NCBI GenBank assembly: GCA_038380435.1
Contig: JAWZYU010000009.1
Coordinates: 64,385,901-64,449,900 of the forward strand
Reading direction: 5' to 3'
Length of the DNA stretch: 64,000 nt
DNA from: Ryuthela nishihirai
Taxonomy: Eukaryota > Arthropoda > Arachnida > Araneae > Heptathelidae
Position numbers and translations under genes: made by a program. Each line of letters opens with the position of its first letter. Position 1 is the first letter of the stretch. Positions 1 to 9,683 of this stretch are shown piece by piece. Below the pieces are notes generated by a model. The model did not search any database. It saw only the letters and a list, made by a program, of their open reading frames with translations, and was not told the origin of the DNA.

Positions 1-89
1 GTTGGTTGCTTTACCCCTGAGCGGCAGTTTTTTGCACACCATGGGCTAAATGGCCAGGTCAAAAGGACCCGGAAGGTTCAGAGAAGGAT
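1..89 (-). mobile_element. SINE-A 3' fragment
   Basis: This is the last 89 bp of a SINE-A on the minus strand, cut off at 89. It matches 269-357 base for base, including the uncommon variants ACCCCTGAGCGGCAG and CAAAAGGACCCGGAAGG. It is therefore a very recent duplicate of the neighbouring copy or an assembly artefact. Confidence 0.85.
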
Positions 90-206
90 TAATATTGTGC
101 TCATAGCTTATGTTAGGTCAGCATTTAGTATCCTACGTGACCAGGGCCTGAACTAGGGATGGAAGGGGTCAAGGAGGCCATGCCCAACTCACCCTGCTTT
201 TGAGAA

Positions 207-690
207 TGCTAACGGATCATTTCTATGGCATATTAAACTGAAAGGCTCCTGTCAGACCTTTCTGGTTGGTTGGTTGCTTTACCCCTGAGCGGCAGTTTTT
301 TGCACACCATGGGCTAAATGGCCAGGTCAAAAGGACCCGGAAGGTTCAGAGAAGGATGGGGGAGGGGACCCACTGGAACGGCTGTTGGTAGCCTCCCGTC
401 AAAGCCATCCAGCGTGTTCTTTAACGTACACAGGATATGGCTCTGCCGCACACGGGGCCACGGCTTAACGTCCCAGCCGACTGACGGCGGCCTTTGCGAA
501 ACCCATCGGTGTCCCCTACTGACCGTGGGTAGGGCAGAGAGTTTTGCGGAGATAAATCTCAACGCTGACCCAGCTGGGACTCGAACCTGGGAACTGCAGA
601 TTACGAGCCTGGCGCGCTACTGACTGAGCCACCCCCGCCCCAGACCTTTCTAGCATACAGCTGCTTGAAGCGTAACTTAAGTGTAATAGA
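207..690 (+). mobile_element. SINE-B 3' fragment, split
   Basis: Positions 207-263 and 652-690 together match the 3' part of SINE-B: TATGGCATATTAAACTG, then GGCTCCTGTCAGACC, then CAGCTGCTTGA. A SINE-A splits the two halves. The tRNA-like head is absent. Confidence 0.65.
264..640 (-). mobile_element. SINE-A, near full length, nested
   Basis: A near-complete SINE-A on the minus strand. The GGTTGG tail is at 264 and the head ends near 640. The 11-bp duplication CAGACCTTTCT at 253-263 and 641-651 is perfect and belongs to SINE-B, which proves insertion into that older element. Open frames on both strands here are translations of the SINE. Confidence 0.93.
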
Positions 691-882
691 GGCAAAAAAA
701 ATAGCTAATCTTATGCATTTTTCAAGCACTTTTCAATAAATTTTTGAAAAAAATGAAAATGGAGAGGGGAAATGTTACTCTGCAATGGAAATTCAGTTCG
801 CTTGCCCCCCTACCTTTTTTCTAGCTCAATGTTTCTTGCCCCCTCCCCCTTCTTTTCTTTTTTCTCTATATAGGGACCTGTA

Positions 883-1973
883 CGTGACCTCTTAAAAGAG
901 TTTAAAAATAACTCTCTCATAAACAAATTCCAAATCTGGTCACTTTCAAGCATTAAACCATAAAACCACAAATTCTTTGGAGTAAACGCAATTAGAAAGC
1001 AAGGGATTTGACTTAAACTCCAACGGCATTTAAATGGACAGCAGATGTCATATTAAATCTATTCCACCATCTTCTCTTCGAGGTTAAAAAAAAGACCCAA
1101 CCAGGGTAGACTTTCCAATGATTCATGACCTCATTCATTCACTAGGCGGGCGCCATCGCAATTGGGAAAACGTCTGCGGTGGGATCCACGGGCGATGAAA
1201 ATCTGCCTCCTCCTCCTCTCCTCCTTTCCCGGTAACGGGACGCTGCAGTCCGTCACCGAGCTGCTGCCGCTGCTCGTTGCGACGATCACCCACTATCAGC
1301 AGAACCCTGGGGATGGGTAGGGAGGGGGCCGGCCCAGACCTTCCGCCAACCCTAGGGCATCCAATCACCTCGTGACTCACACTGTCGGCGTTCAGTGCAA
1401 CCAGATGTCATATTGTTCCCCGGAGGGGAGGATAGCGTGTCATTTCGGCTACTTATTTGTCTTCCAATAATGGCCTAATATCGTACAACAGAGAACGCTT
1501 CTTCTGAAGTATCTCATTCGATGTCCTCCCTTGAGTAGGGTTAAAGGTCATTGGTTCTGCTAATACACACGCTAAGGTCACATTACTGTTGACCGTCTGG
1601 AGATGAGAATGGACGACCACTGCAGTTATAATCAGAGAGAGGAGGGCCAAGTTATTCGAGTTGTGGTTACCCAATAACACTTTTCTTACTTTCCCCCCGT
1701 AAAGCCCCCCCCCCCCATTCTGTCCCCCTGCCTTTGATATCACATTCCGTTTAGCGGTGCAAATGGTCTCCGAGTCATGTGGTCAGCTATTGGGCCCTGG
1801 GTGGACTCAGACGGAAAATTCAATCTTTAGACAGCAATCAACAAATTGGCACTGGGGCTAATTCCAATATTCATTTGCGGAAGGAGTTATGTTCACGGTT
1901 CAATGAAGCAGACGGAAATGACGTTAATGGAGTGTTTATCTGCGTGTCTCCTTGTGTTATATCGTTTGCTCAA
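883..1973. other. Unassigned region with GC-rich island 1120-1400
   Basis: AT-rich sequence surrounds a GC-richer, CpG-containing island. A minus-strand open frame (1135-1380, 81 codons) has no recognisable motif. A C-run lies near 1705. No repeat family was recognised. It could hold a host exon or regulatory element, but nothing proves it. Confidence 0.3.
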
Positions 1974-2040
1974 AATTAAAGCAATACATTATGTGCTGTT
2001 GTACACTGTATACAACAACACATAATGTGTCGCTTTAATT
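1974..2040. repeat. Short palindromic hairpin
   Basis: The arms AATTAAAGC (1974-1982) and GCTTTAATT (2032-2040) close an almost complete palindrome through CATTATGTG / CACATAATG and TGTTGTA / TACAACA. It is probably a tiny foldback or MITE remnant. Confidence 0.75.
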
Positions 2041-2473
2041 TTTTGTACAATTGTTACTTCAATTTTAAGCATCAACGTAGATCAATTATATAGAATAACG
2101 TAGTGGTTAGAGAGCCGATCTTACACCCGCAAAGCGCTGAGTAAATAACCAGCATAGAATACAATATGTCTTAAACCAAGACCTTCCAATTCAAACTTTT
2201 AGAGATGAGACACTAGGAGAAAAAATATTATATTCTTAAAGAGCCGCAGGAAAAATTCTTTAACAACGTAAACATGCATTTTTAACGTGTCAGATCTAAT
2301 AAAAAAACAAAGTGGAGTGAGGCAAGACTAAAGGGGTAGGTTAAAGATAAAGGTGGGGGGGGGGGGGGTAAGATAAGAAGAAAAGGCTGGATTTCCATTT
2401 TTCAATGCAACACTTTAACTTTCACTTTACAGGCTTTTAAAGAAATGCATGAAAAATGCTTGAAGTATGCATA

Positions 2474-2588
2474 AGTGTCACGTGACACGAAGGTTGAAAG
2501 ACCACTAATTTCTAAAAAAATCGTTGCCACATATTTCTTCTGAATTCCGTAATCAACTATAGTGTTCGGATACTTCTTTGAGCGACTG
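2474..2588. mobile_element. MITE-P half element
   Basis: This is the right half of the palindromic family described at 34655. It starts at the GTCACGTGAC centre (2477-2486) and ends GAGCGACTG followed by TA. The left arm is missing. A minus-strand open frame across it is not a gene. Confidence 0.8.
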
Positions 2589-2984
2589 TACAAATCTGTG
2601 ATGTTTCAGCATAGAACAGAACAGTTTCTAATCGGATAATAAAAGAAATTGAAATAATTGGTGCGATACTTCCAAAACTTTAACAGCCAATTATTTATTT
2701 TCCCTTACCGAAGAACAAAGATCAATTCTTGCGATGTATTGGCTATTTCATTTCCGCCAGTTGCAGTTCACTTCATTTTCTCTCTTGATAGAAGCATTTC
2801 AATGCAATTCACAGAACACATCGAGAGCATTTTCATTAGAGTCACACATGGACGGATCTGGGGATCAAAGAGATTTTCCCTGAAACCTCTTTGGAAATTC
2901 TTAATAACAGGAACCAAGACGGTAAAAATAGTTGATGCATATATTACACCTATTTTGCACACGAAAAATTAAAACATCTCTAGA

Positions 2985-3542
2985 TTTGGGTTGTTTTACC
3001 TCTGAGCGGCACTTTTTTGCACACCATGGGCTAAATGGCCAGGTCACAAGGACCCCGAAGGCTCAGAGAAGGTTGGGGGAGGGGACCCACTGGAACAGCT
3101 GTTGGGAGACAGATGGTAGCCTCCCGTCAAGGCCATCCAGCGTGTTCTTTAACGTTAGGTTGTTTTACCTCTGAGCGAAACTTTTTTGCACGCCATGGGC
3201 TAATTGGCCAGGTCACAAGGACCCCGAAGGCTCAGAGAAGATTGGGGGAGGGGACCCACTGGAACAGCTGTTGGGAGACAGATGGTAGCCTCCCGTCAAG
3301 GCCATTCAGCGTGTTCTTTAACGTGCACAGGGTATGGCTCTCCCGTACATGGGGCCACGGCTTAACGTCCCATCCGACGGACGGCGGCCTTTCCAAGCCC
3401 ATCGGTGTCCCCTACTGACCGTGGGCAGGGCGGAGAATTTTGCGGAGATAAATCTCAATGCTGACCCAGCTGGGACTCGAACCTGGGAACTACAGATTGC
3501 GAGCCTGGCGCGCTACCGACTGAGCCCCCCCCCACCCCAAAG
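2985..3542 (-). mobile_element. SINE-A partial dimer
   Basis: A complete SINE-A (about 3156-3540) is joined to a second copy of its own 3' portion (2987-3155, ending AACGT inside the conserved middle). Both units are on the minus strand. One perfect 10-bp duplication, CATCTCTAGA (2975-2984 and 3543-3552), encloses both. The dimer was therefore either inserted as a dimer or made by tandem duplication after one insertion. The units differ at several bases (for example CGGCACTT against CGAAACTT), so the duplication is not brand new. Confidence 0.9.
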
Positions 3543-3804
3543 CATCTCTAGAATAGAACGCACAAAGAATAAATTGCGCTATTTGACATGATTAATTTTT
3601 TGGAAACAATTACATCGGAACTTTGTTCTTGTCCTTCCGCCCTACATTTTTGTGGATAAAAAAAGTCTGCGGATTAGCTCGTATAAAAAGCGACTTTATA
3701 TTTTCTTGTGCTGCAAACCGATCCACTATTAAATTTAATATAAAGTTATTAACTATTATCACTTCCAGAATATTAACCTAAAGCCAATCCTATAAATATA
3801 CTGG

Positions 3805-3869
3805 TCACAAAAATTAGGGGATATTTCTTCGTTTCATATTCATTTTGAAACATCCCCTAATTTTTGTGA
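3805..3869. repeat. Mini foldback with Tc1-like ends
   Basis: Inverted arms at 3805-3827 and 3847-3869 begin TCACAAAAATTAGGGG. Ends of this kind occur in Tc1/mariner MITEs. It is probably a minimal internally deleted copy. Confidence 0.7.
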
Positions 3870-4024
3870 ATAGAATTTCCTTACATCCAGGGTTTCTGAA
3901 ACATCCTATAAAATGCTTATAAGTAGTTAATTTCTCAAAATATTCTCTATAACTAACAACTGAATTGATAGCTATCGATAGATGCAATATTTATTTATAT
4001 TTACTGTAGAATAAACTTAAGACA

Positions 4025-4188
4025 AAGGGTTTGCTTGTGATCAAACTCTTAATATTTTAATCTCTCCTTAGGGTCGTTTTCAAAGTAAATGTTAACATGT
4101 CGGAATGTTGACTACCAGAACTGAATCCTTTTGAAAACGATCCCAGGGAAGGATTGAAATTTTAGGCGCTTTTAATCACAAATAAAGG
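4025..4188. repeat. Imperfect long inverted repeat
   Basis: The inner arms GGGTCGTTTTCAAA and TTTTGAAAACGATCCC pair well. Outer homology (TTTGCTTGTGATCAAA against TTTTAATCACAAATAAA) extends each arm to about 60 bp. This is a MITE-like foldback with no coding content. Confidence 0.55.
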
Positions 4189-4265
4189 ATTCTTTCTCTT
4201 TATTCTACAGTGAAATATGAAAAAATCCCTATCACTCCTCACACTGCCTTATTTTTGTTTATGTA

Positions 4266-4804
4266 CAGTCGCTCAACAAAATATCCAAACCCTATGGTTG
4301 ATTGCAGAATTCAGAAAAAATATTTGCCAACGATTGTTTTAGAAATTAGTGATCTGGCAACCTTCGTGTACAGTGCATATGTTTATATATATATATACAA
4401 CGCACGAAGGTTGCCAGATCACTAATTTCTGAAAAAATCGTTGCCTGATATTTCTTCTCAATTCTGTAATCAACCATAGCGTTCGGATATTGTTTTGAGC
4501 GACTGTAGGTGGTCATATTATTTTGATACTAGATCGTGTGGGCTCACTCACGGAAATATTGAGCGTGTGCAGTTACCGTTCACAGCAAACTGGAGCGTGT
4601 GCAGAACTGCACACGCTCCAGTTTGCTATGAACGATAACTGGAGCGTGTACAGTTGCTGTACAAGCTCCAGATATTTTTCCTGAATTCTGTAATCACGTG
4701 ACACGAAGGTTGCCAGATCACTAATTTCTAAAAAAAAATCGTTGCCAGATATTTTTTCTGAATTCTGTAATCAACCATAGCGTTCGGATATTGTTTTGAG
4801 CGAC
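4266..4804. mobile_element. Composite MITE-P
   Basis: A complete palindromic unit (4266-4505, flanked by TA) is followed by a spacer of about 180 bp with its own palindrome (GAGCGTGTGCAG / CTGCACACGCTC near 4590-4620). A second right half-arm ends GAGCGAC at 4804. The same arrangement recurs at 11878 and 32319, so the composite has spread as a unit. The centre of the first unit has been replaced by a short TA-rich tract (near 4385). Confidence 0.82.
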
Positions 4805-4913
4805 TTTTTACATACCTTACTTCCTATGTTGTTCACTAATTATTCTGTATTTCAGCTTATACTTACAATGTTTTATACGTATCATAATTTATCATGTTAT
4901 ATACACTCAGTGA

Positions 4914-5468
4914 TAATTGACTTATGAAATTATGAGAACCTTCTTCCATTTTATGTCAATGGAACGTTAACTTCCATGCTCTATAATTTCTAACAAAAGC
5001 GTTTTTACGAGAAAATGTGACTGAAAACGACGATCTCGAGCAAGTCTAAATCACGATTTTCAACATCTGTTCGTTATTTAAAGAGATATCGGAGATTGAA
5101 TATTTAACAACAGCAATGCAAGTATTAGAATTTACTTCATGAGTTAATATATTTTGAATAAAAAGCATTATTTCAAACCATTTAATACAATAATATATTG
5201 AAAAGGTTTCCGTAAACAATTTTATGTTTCAATTTTATTAGAATTTGCATTGTTGCTGTTAGGTATTCAAACTTTGATAAACTCTTTAAATACAAAGCAA
5301 ACATTGCTGAAAAATCAATATTTATATAGACCTGATTGAGATCCTTACTTTATATTCAGTTTTTTCTCATAAAACTCTTATCGTAGAAATGATAGAGCTT
5401 CGAAATTAGCTTCCACTGACATACATTGACGGAAGGTGATTGAATAATAATTCAATGACCACTGAGTG
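4914..5468. mobile_element. Long-arm foldback element FB1
   Basis: A 555-bp element flanked by TA, with ends CACTCAGTG and CACTGAGTG. Its arms of about 250 bp can be folded on each other by eye: TCAATGGAACGTTAACTTCC near the left end pairs with GAAATTAGCTTCCACTGAC near the right. It has no open frame. It belongs with the elements near 8.9, 37.4, 43.2 and 49.25 kb. Confidence 0.7.
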
Positions 5469-5739
5469 TATGTGTCTTCTGATCCCTAACGAATTTAAGC
5501 AGTGTCCCCAACCGTGTTTCAACTAATTGTGAACTTTTTTCGGCTTCCAATGGAGGCTAGATTTCATGAATTCCGAACCATAAAATAATCAATGAGCTTG
5601 AACTTTCAGGGACTGCTTAAAATGTTCGCTATTGCCAGAGCTTATCTTTTCCCCGATCCTAATAACTAAAATTCTCTCCTCTAATCCACTCCTCTCCATT
5701 CTTTCCCTTCAAATCAGTTAATAACCAGGACTTACAGTT
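5469..5739. other. Nothing recognised
   Basis: Unique-looking sequence of moderate AT content. No gene, repeat or motif is visible. Confidence 0.4.
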
Positions 5740-6300
5740 TCCTAAAAGCCTAGTACATCTGCGACCAACTGTTCTTTCCCCTGCATAGAGCCACTTCGAC
5801 GTTGACAATAAAGTGCAGCATTAGCACATTCGATGAAATGTCGAGCCCCATCCAACCGGAGTTGGTCAAAAGTCAATTTTCGAAGCACGGAGACTCTCTC
5901 ACGGACCATTCTTCCCTCCGGTAATCCTGCGACCGACCGACCCTCCAATAGCTCACACGTGGCACCAACAATGCTCCTTTTCAGCGTCGCCACTGAATGC
6001 AAGCGAAAAAAGTACCTCGCACTGAAATATTTATAGGATCAACTTTTCCGCATCCTCCGCAGAGCAGAGAGAGGTGGTTCCCGCCGGAGCCTGCGCGTGA
6101 AAAGACGCGCGGGGACTCAGACATGAATGTTGTGACGTCATTTGCGCCGCGAGAGTGAAAGAAGAGAACGAGTGGCCCGAGGAAATATGTGCGACTTGGG
6201 GAGGATCGGTCGGTTCATAGGAAATGCGCGTTGCTACGCCTCGACGAATATGCTGACCTTTTGAAAAGCAAGGAACGTTTAAGTGAAAAGTAAACTGGAA
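5740..6300. promoter_or_regulatory. GC-rich island with CRE-type site
   Basis: A CpG-containing segment unlike its AT-rich flanks. It contains the palindromic TGACGTCA (6132-6139) beside GCGCCGCGAG, as well as GCGCGTGAAAAGACGCGCGG. Open frames on both strands (5742-6002 minus, 5833-6036 plus, 6031-6366 minus) match no family I recognise. It may be a promoter or first-exon region of a host gene. This is inference from composition and one motif. Confidence 0.3.
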
Positions 6301-6907
6301 AACTGTATTTATTTGCCGGTTAAGCAGAGGTGTTGCATAAATGGAAAAAGATGCTTTCGCATTCATGCTTTTTCTTTAGTATTTTAAAAGTATATACTAA
6401 AGTTAACCTTTTTTCGTTAGTATGGTGATAATAGCGTTTAAGGTATTTATTTAGCTGTTTATATATATATATGTATTCAGACATATAAAAATAATTTGAA
6501 ATGTTCTTCTTTTATAAACGTTGTGTTATTTTTAGCGTAGTAGTAATTGAATAGGTTTTATTCAGATTTTGACTTGTCCCATTTTACTAAAAAAATTTAA
6601 AAGGTGAAGTGACTTTTCATTATTATAATATTGGGTTATAAAAATATTTAAGTGATTGATTGATTGATCACAAAGTAGGGGATTTTTTTATTCTGCGATC
6701 CTCATTTCAATATTTACTTTTGATTGGAATATGTTCACGGACATAGTTCTTGGCTTCTGTTTCAAAAATATGAAATTTTTCTTGTCCTTTAAACTTAATT
6801 GAACTCTGAAGAAAACAAGCAAAATCAGTTGATTCCTTTAAATTCATAACACACCTAAAATTTCAAACTCTTTTCATAAACATTCCTCTAGTAGTTAATC
6901 ATCCAGG

Positions 6908-7311
6908 CCCGCTACGAGGGGGCGTAGGTGGCTCAGTCGGTAGCGCGCCAGGCTCGTAATCTGTAGTTCCCAGGTTCGAGTCCCAGCTGGGTCAGCGTTG
7001 GGATTTATCTCCGCAAAATTCCCCGCCTTGCCCTCGGTCAGTAGGGGACACCGATGGACTTGAAAAGCACACCGTCCGTCGGATGGGATGTTAAGCCGTG
7101 GCCCCATGTGCGGGAGAGACATACCCTGTGCACGTCAAAGAACACACTGGATGGCCTTGACGGGAGGCTACCCTCTGTCTCCCAACAGCTGTTCCAGTGG
7201 GTCCCCTCCCCCAACCTTCTCTGAGCCTTCGGGGTCCACGTGACCAGGCCATTTAGCCCATGGTGTGCAAAAAAGTGCCGCTCAGAGGTAAACAACCCAA
7301 CCCGCTACGAG
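6908..7311 (+). mobile_element. SINE-A, full length
   Basis: Complete copy including head, conserved middle and CCAACCC tail. It is bounded by the duplication CCCGCTACGAG (6908-6918 and 7301-7311). The first three bases are ambiguous with the tail. Confidence 0.93.
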
Positions 7312-7804
7312 AGAGGGTGTCAGGAAGCGGATCAGCTTACCGTGGCATTCCTTCTAGAAAATAATTTTTTATTAACTTATTCCTCAAACTGCAGACGCAA
7401 AAATTTGTGATGGGCCACATTTTGTCATAGGATCGCATTTCCAGTTCTCTTTTAATAAAAATTCTTTGATCATTAGTCAGCCCACTTCCCCCTATGAATG
7501 TTAGCATCCTATTACCTGGAGCTTGTTACAAACCTGTAATTATCTGCTACAATTTAGTAACTATCAGACTAAAAAGAGTTGGTAGAAAAACTTTACGATG
7601 ATTATTTTCAATTTATACGCTGAAACTATTTTCTGGTTTTTCTCTCACCTTTAGACTTTCTAACGATATTCATCAACTTCAAGTCATATAGAAATGATGT
7701 CATGAATAGTTAATAGAGCTTGCAATTCATAGTTTGTGCACTGGAATTTCCTCAAGTGAATCGTAGTGTAAGGGTGAAGTCTGAGGGATCTGAATCATTT
7801 TAAT

Positions 7805-8090
7805 GAAATATGAGTAAATTTAAAGTAAGAGGATCCACATCGAAATAGTTTAAGTGAAAGTAAGAGCAAATTTAAAGTCAAAAGATCCACAGAAACAGTC
7901 TCAGTGAAAATAACAGCAAATTTAAAGTTAGAGGATTCAAGCAGGAATCTGTTTAAAGGTTCGAAGTAGAGTAAGTAATCTTACTTAGTAAGAACAAATT
8001 TAAAGTCAGAGGATATACAACGAAACAGTTTCAATGAAAGTAAGAGTGCATTTAATCTCAGAAGATGGACATCGGAAACATCGCGTATTT
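7805..8090. repeat. Degenerate ~52-bp tandem repeat
   Basis: Five diverged units are marked by GCAAATTTAAAGTCAGAGGA-like sequence. They start near 7816, 7868, 7918, 7996 and 8049. Confidence 0.7.
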
Positions 8091-8199
8091 CTGACTTCAG
8101 TTAGTCACAGAAAAAAAAAAGGTGTTCATTCTCATAACGGTCAACTTTTAATGCGAAGTTTGTTTTTCCTGAAATTTGAAATATAACGGTCTGGAAGAA

Positions 8200-8275
8200 A
8201 CGAACCAGTAACTCGCCAGGCTGCAGATTAAGAGCCTGGCGAATTACCAACGAAGCCAACCCCTGCCTCTAGTGT
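8200..8275 (-). mobile_element. SINE-A head remnant, self-complementary
   Basis: The sequence holds CTCGCCAGGCTGCAGATT and then AGCCTGGCGAATTACC, ending GCCAACCCCTGCC. This looks like the SINE-A tRNA head with part of itself in inverted orientation, forming a hairpin. It is too short to date or bound. Confidence 0.45.
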
Positions 8276-8869
8276 AACTTCAAAAATAAATTTTTAATGG
8301 TGAAATAGGACTGAAGATAAATTAAAGAGTTATCAAATCTATCTAAATCCAGAACTTAAAAGAAAAGTTTATTTGTCTTTAAAGATTTAAAATCTCATAG
8401 CAATAGTTAAAGAAATAATTAAAAGACGGCTTAAAATCGGAAAAATATTGGAACAACTGTAAAAAGATAATTATTATATATATTATATTTGGAATATGAC
8501 TGAATTTGAAATATATATAATCAACGAAATGTTATATTTGATTATAAATAAAAAAAAATGCAAAGGTATATTTTATGTAAAAATTTGTGATTATTAAATC
8601 TCCTACCAATACGCTAATACAATAGACATTCAGACCACTATGATTAACATACGTACTCTGTGTAAATTTCTCGAATAATGAATAAGGCTCAAACAGTCTC
8701 ATATCCAGGTGAGGGATTATAACGTCCCTCCCTTGAGGATTGAAAAAAACATATATTTTCTAAGACATTCACCAACAGTCAGGGCCTAAACTATGCCTAC
8801 CCATCCCCCATCCCCATTAGAACTTTCTAGGTGCCCACTGGTCCTAGGAAACCTATTAAAAAAAACTGA

Positions 8870-9360
8870 CGGATATTGAAATAATTTTCTATACAAACTT
8901 CTAAAACATGAACTTATTTCATTAAATTGTTTGAAATTATAATTATTGAGTTTTAATTAACTTCTGAAGAATATTTTTATGATTTATATTGCTGTTGTTA
9001 AATATCAAAACTTACATAACTCTTTCGCAAAAACTCCCCGCCCTGCCCACGGTCAGTAGGGGACACCGATGGGCTTGGAAACGCCGCCATCTGTCGGATG
9101 GGACGTTAAGCCGTGGCTCCGTGTGCGGGAGAGCCATACCCTGTGCACTTTAAAGAACATGCTGGAGAGCCTTGACGGGAGACTACCATCTGTCTCCCAA
9201 TAGCTGTTCCAGTGGGTCCCCTCCCCCAACCTTCTCTGAGCCTTCGGGGTCCATGTGACCTGGCCATTTAGCCCATTGTGTGCAAAACGTGGCGCTCAGA
9301 GGTAAAACAATTAACCAACCAACTATAGCTCTTTAAATACTGAAATAATACTGTTGACAA
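8870..9360. mobile_element. Foldback element FB2, interrupted
   Basis: Sequence at 8870-9025 and 9325-9360 resembles FB1 (AAATTGTTTGAAATTAT, TTGCTGTTGTTAAATATC, AACTCTTTAAATAC-like). It is split by a headless SINE-A. The outer ends are not clear. Confidence 0.5.
9026..9324 (+). mobile_element. Headless SINE-A with TSD
   Basis: Starts at CGCAAAAACTCCCCG, the base run directly after the GAGA/TCTC hairpin of complete copies, so the tRNA-like head is missing. The tail is complete. The flanks ATAACTCTTT (9016-9025) and ATAGCTCTTT (9325-9334) match at 9 of 10 bases. The start is therefore a real insertion end, not later erosion. Confidence 0.87.
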
Positions 9361-9409
9361 AAACCAGATTTAGATGCTAGCAGGGACCAAAATGTCACAG
9401 CATGTCTGC

Positions 9410-9675
9410 CAGGCCTGGATTAAAGAATTTTGGAGCCCTGGGCGTCTAAAGATCTCCCCCCCCCCCACTTCATTTTATTGAAGATGAAATCAAAATAAAT
9501 GAGTAAATAAATAAAAGCACGTTCTTATACCATCTTTCTCTAAATATAAAATTATTATTACAAATTTAAACTTTTCCAAAAGTTAAAAAATATGTTAATT
9601 TTATTTAAAATAAAGGAAGTTATTAGTAGCAAAAAGAGTCCTTTTTTCCCTGGAAAAGGTAAAAATCCGGCCCTG
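9410..9675. mobile_element. hAT-like MITE
   Basis: The ends CAGGCCTGGATTAA and AAATCCGGCCCTG form a TIR. The flanking 8-mers ATGTCTGC (9402-9409) and ACGTCTGC (9676-9683) match at 7 of 8. The element is 266 bp, noncoding, with a poly-C tract inside. This fits a nonautonomous hAT transposon. Confidence 0.75.
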
Positions 9676-9683
9676 ACGTCTGC

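Larger units (their letters stand above)
142..880. mobile_element. hAT-like MITE interrupted by SINEs
   Basis: The left end starts CAGGGCCTGAACTAGG and the right end finishes GGGACCTG, an imperfect terminal inverted repeat (TIR). The ends are flanked by a perfect 8-bp duplication TACGTGAC (134-141 and 881-888). An 8-bp TSD with CAG...CTG ends is typical of hAT elements. No coding sequence is visible. A SINE-B fragment and a SINE-A lie inside, making this the oldest layer of a three-deep nest. Confidence 0.7.

Noticed and set aside
3035..3418. 127-codon frame and similar frames sharing LTVGRAENFAEINLNADP or RRLGEGTHWNS
   Set aside because: These peptides recur at every SINE-A copy, in either strand, and are translations of the SINE.
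8781..8800. Another hAT-like end (CAGGGCCTAAACTA)
   Set aside because: No partner end or 8-bp duplication could be found.
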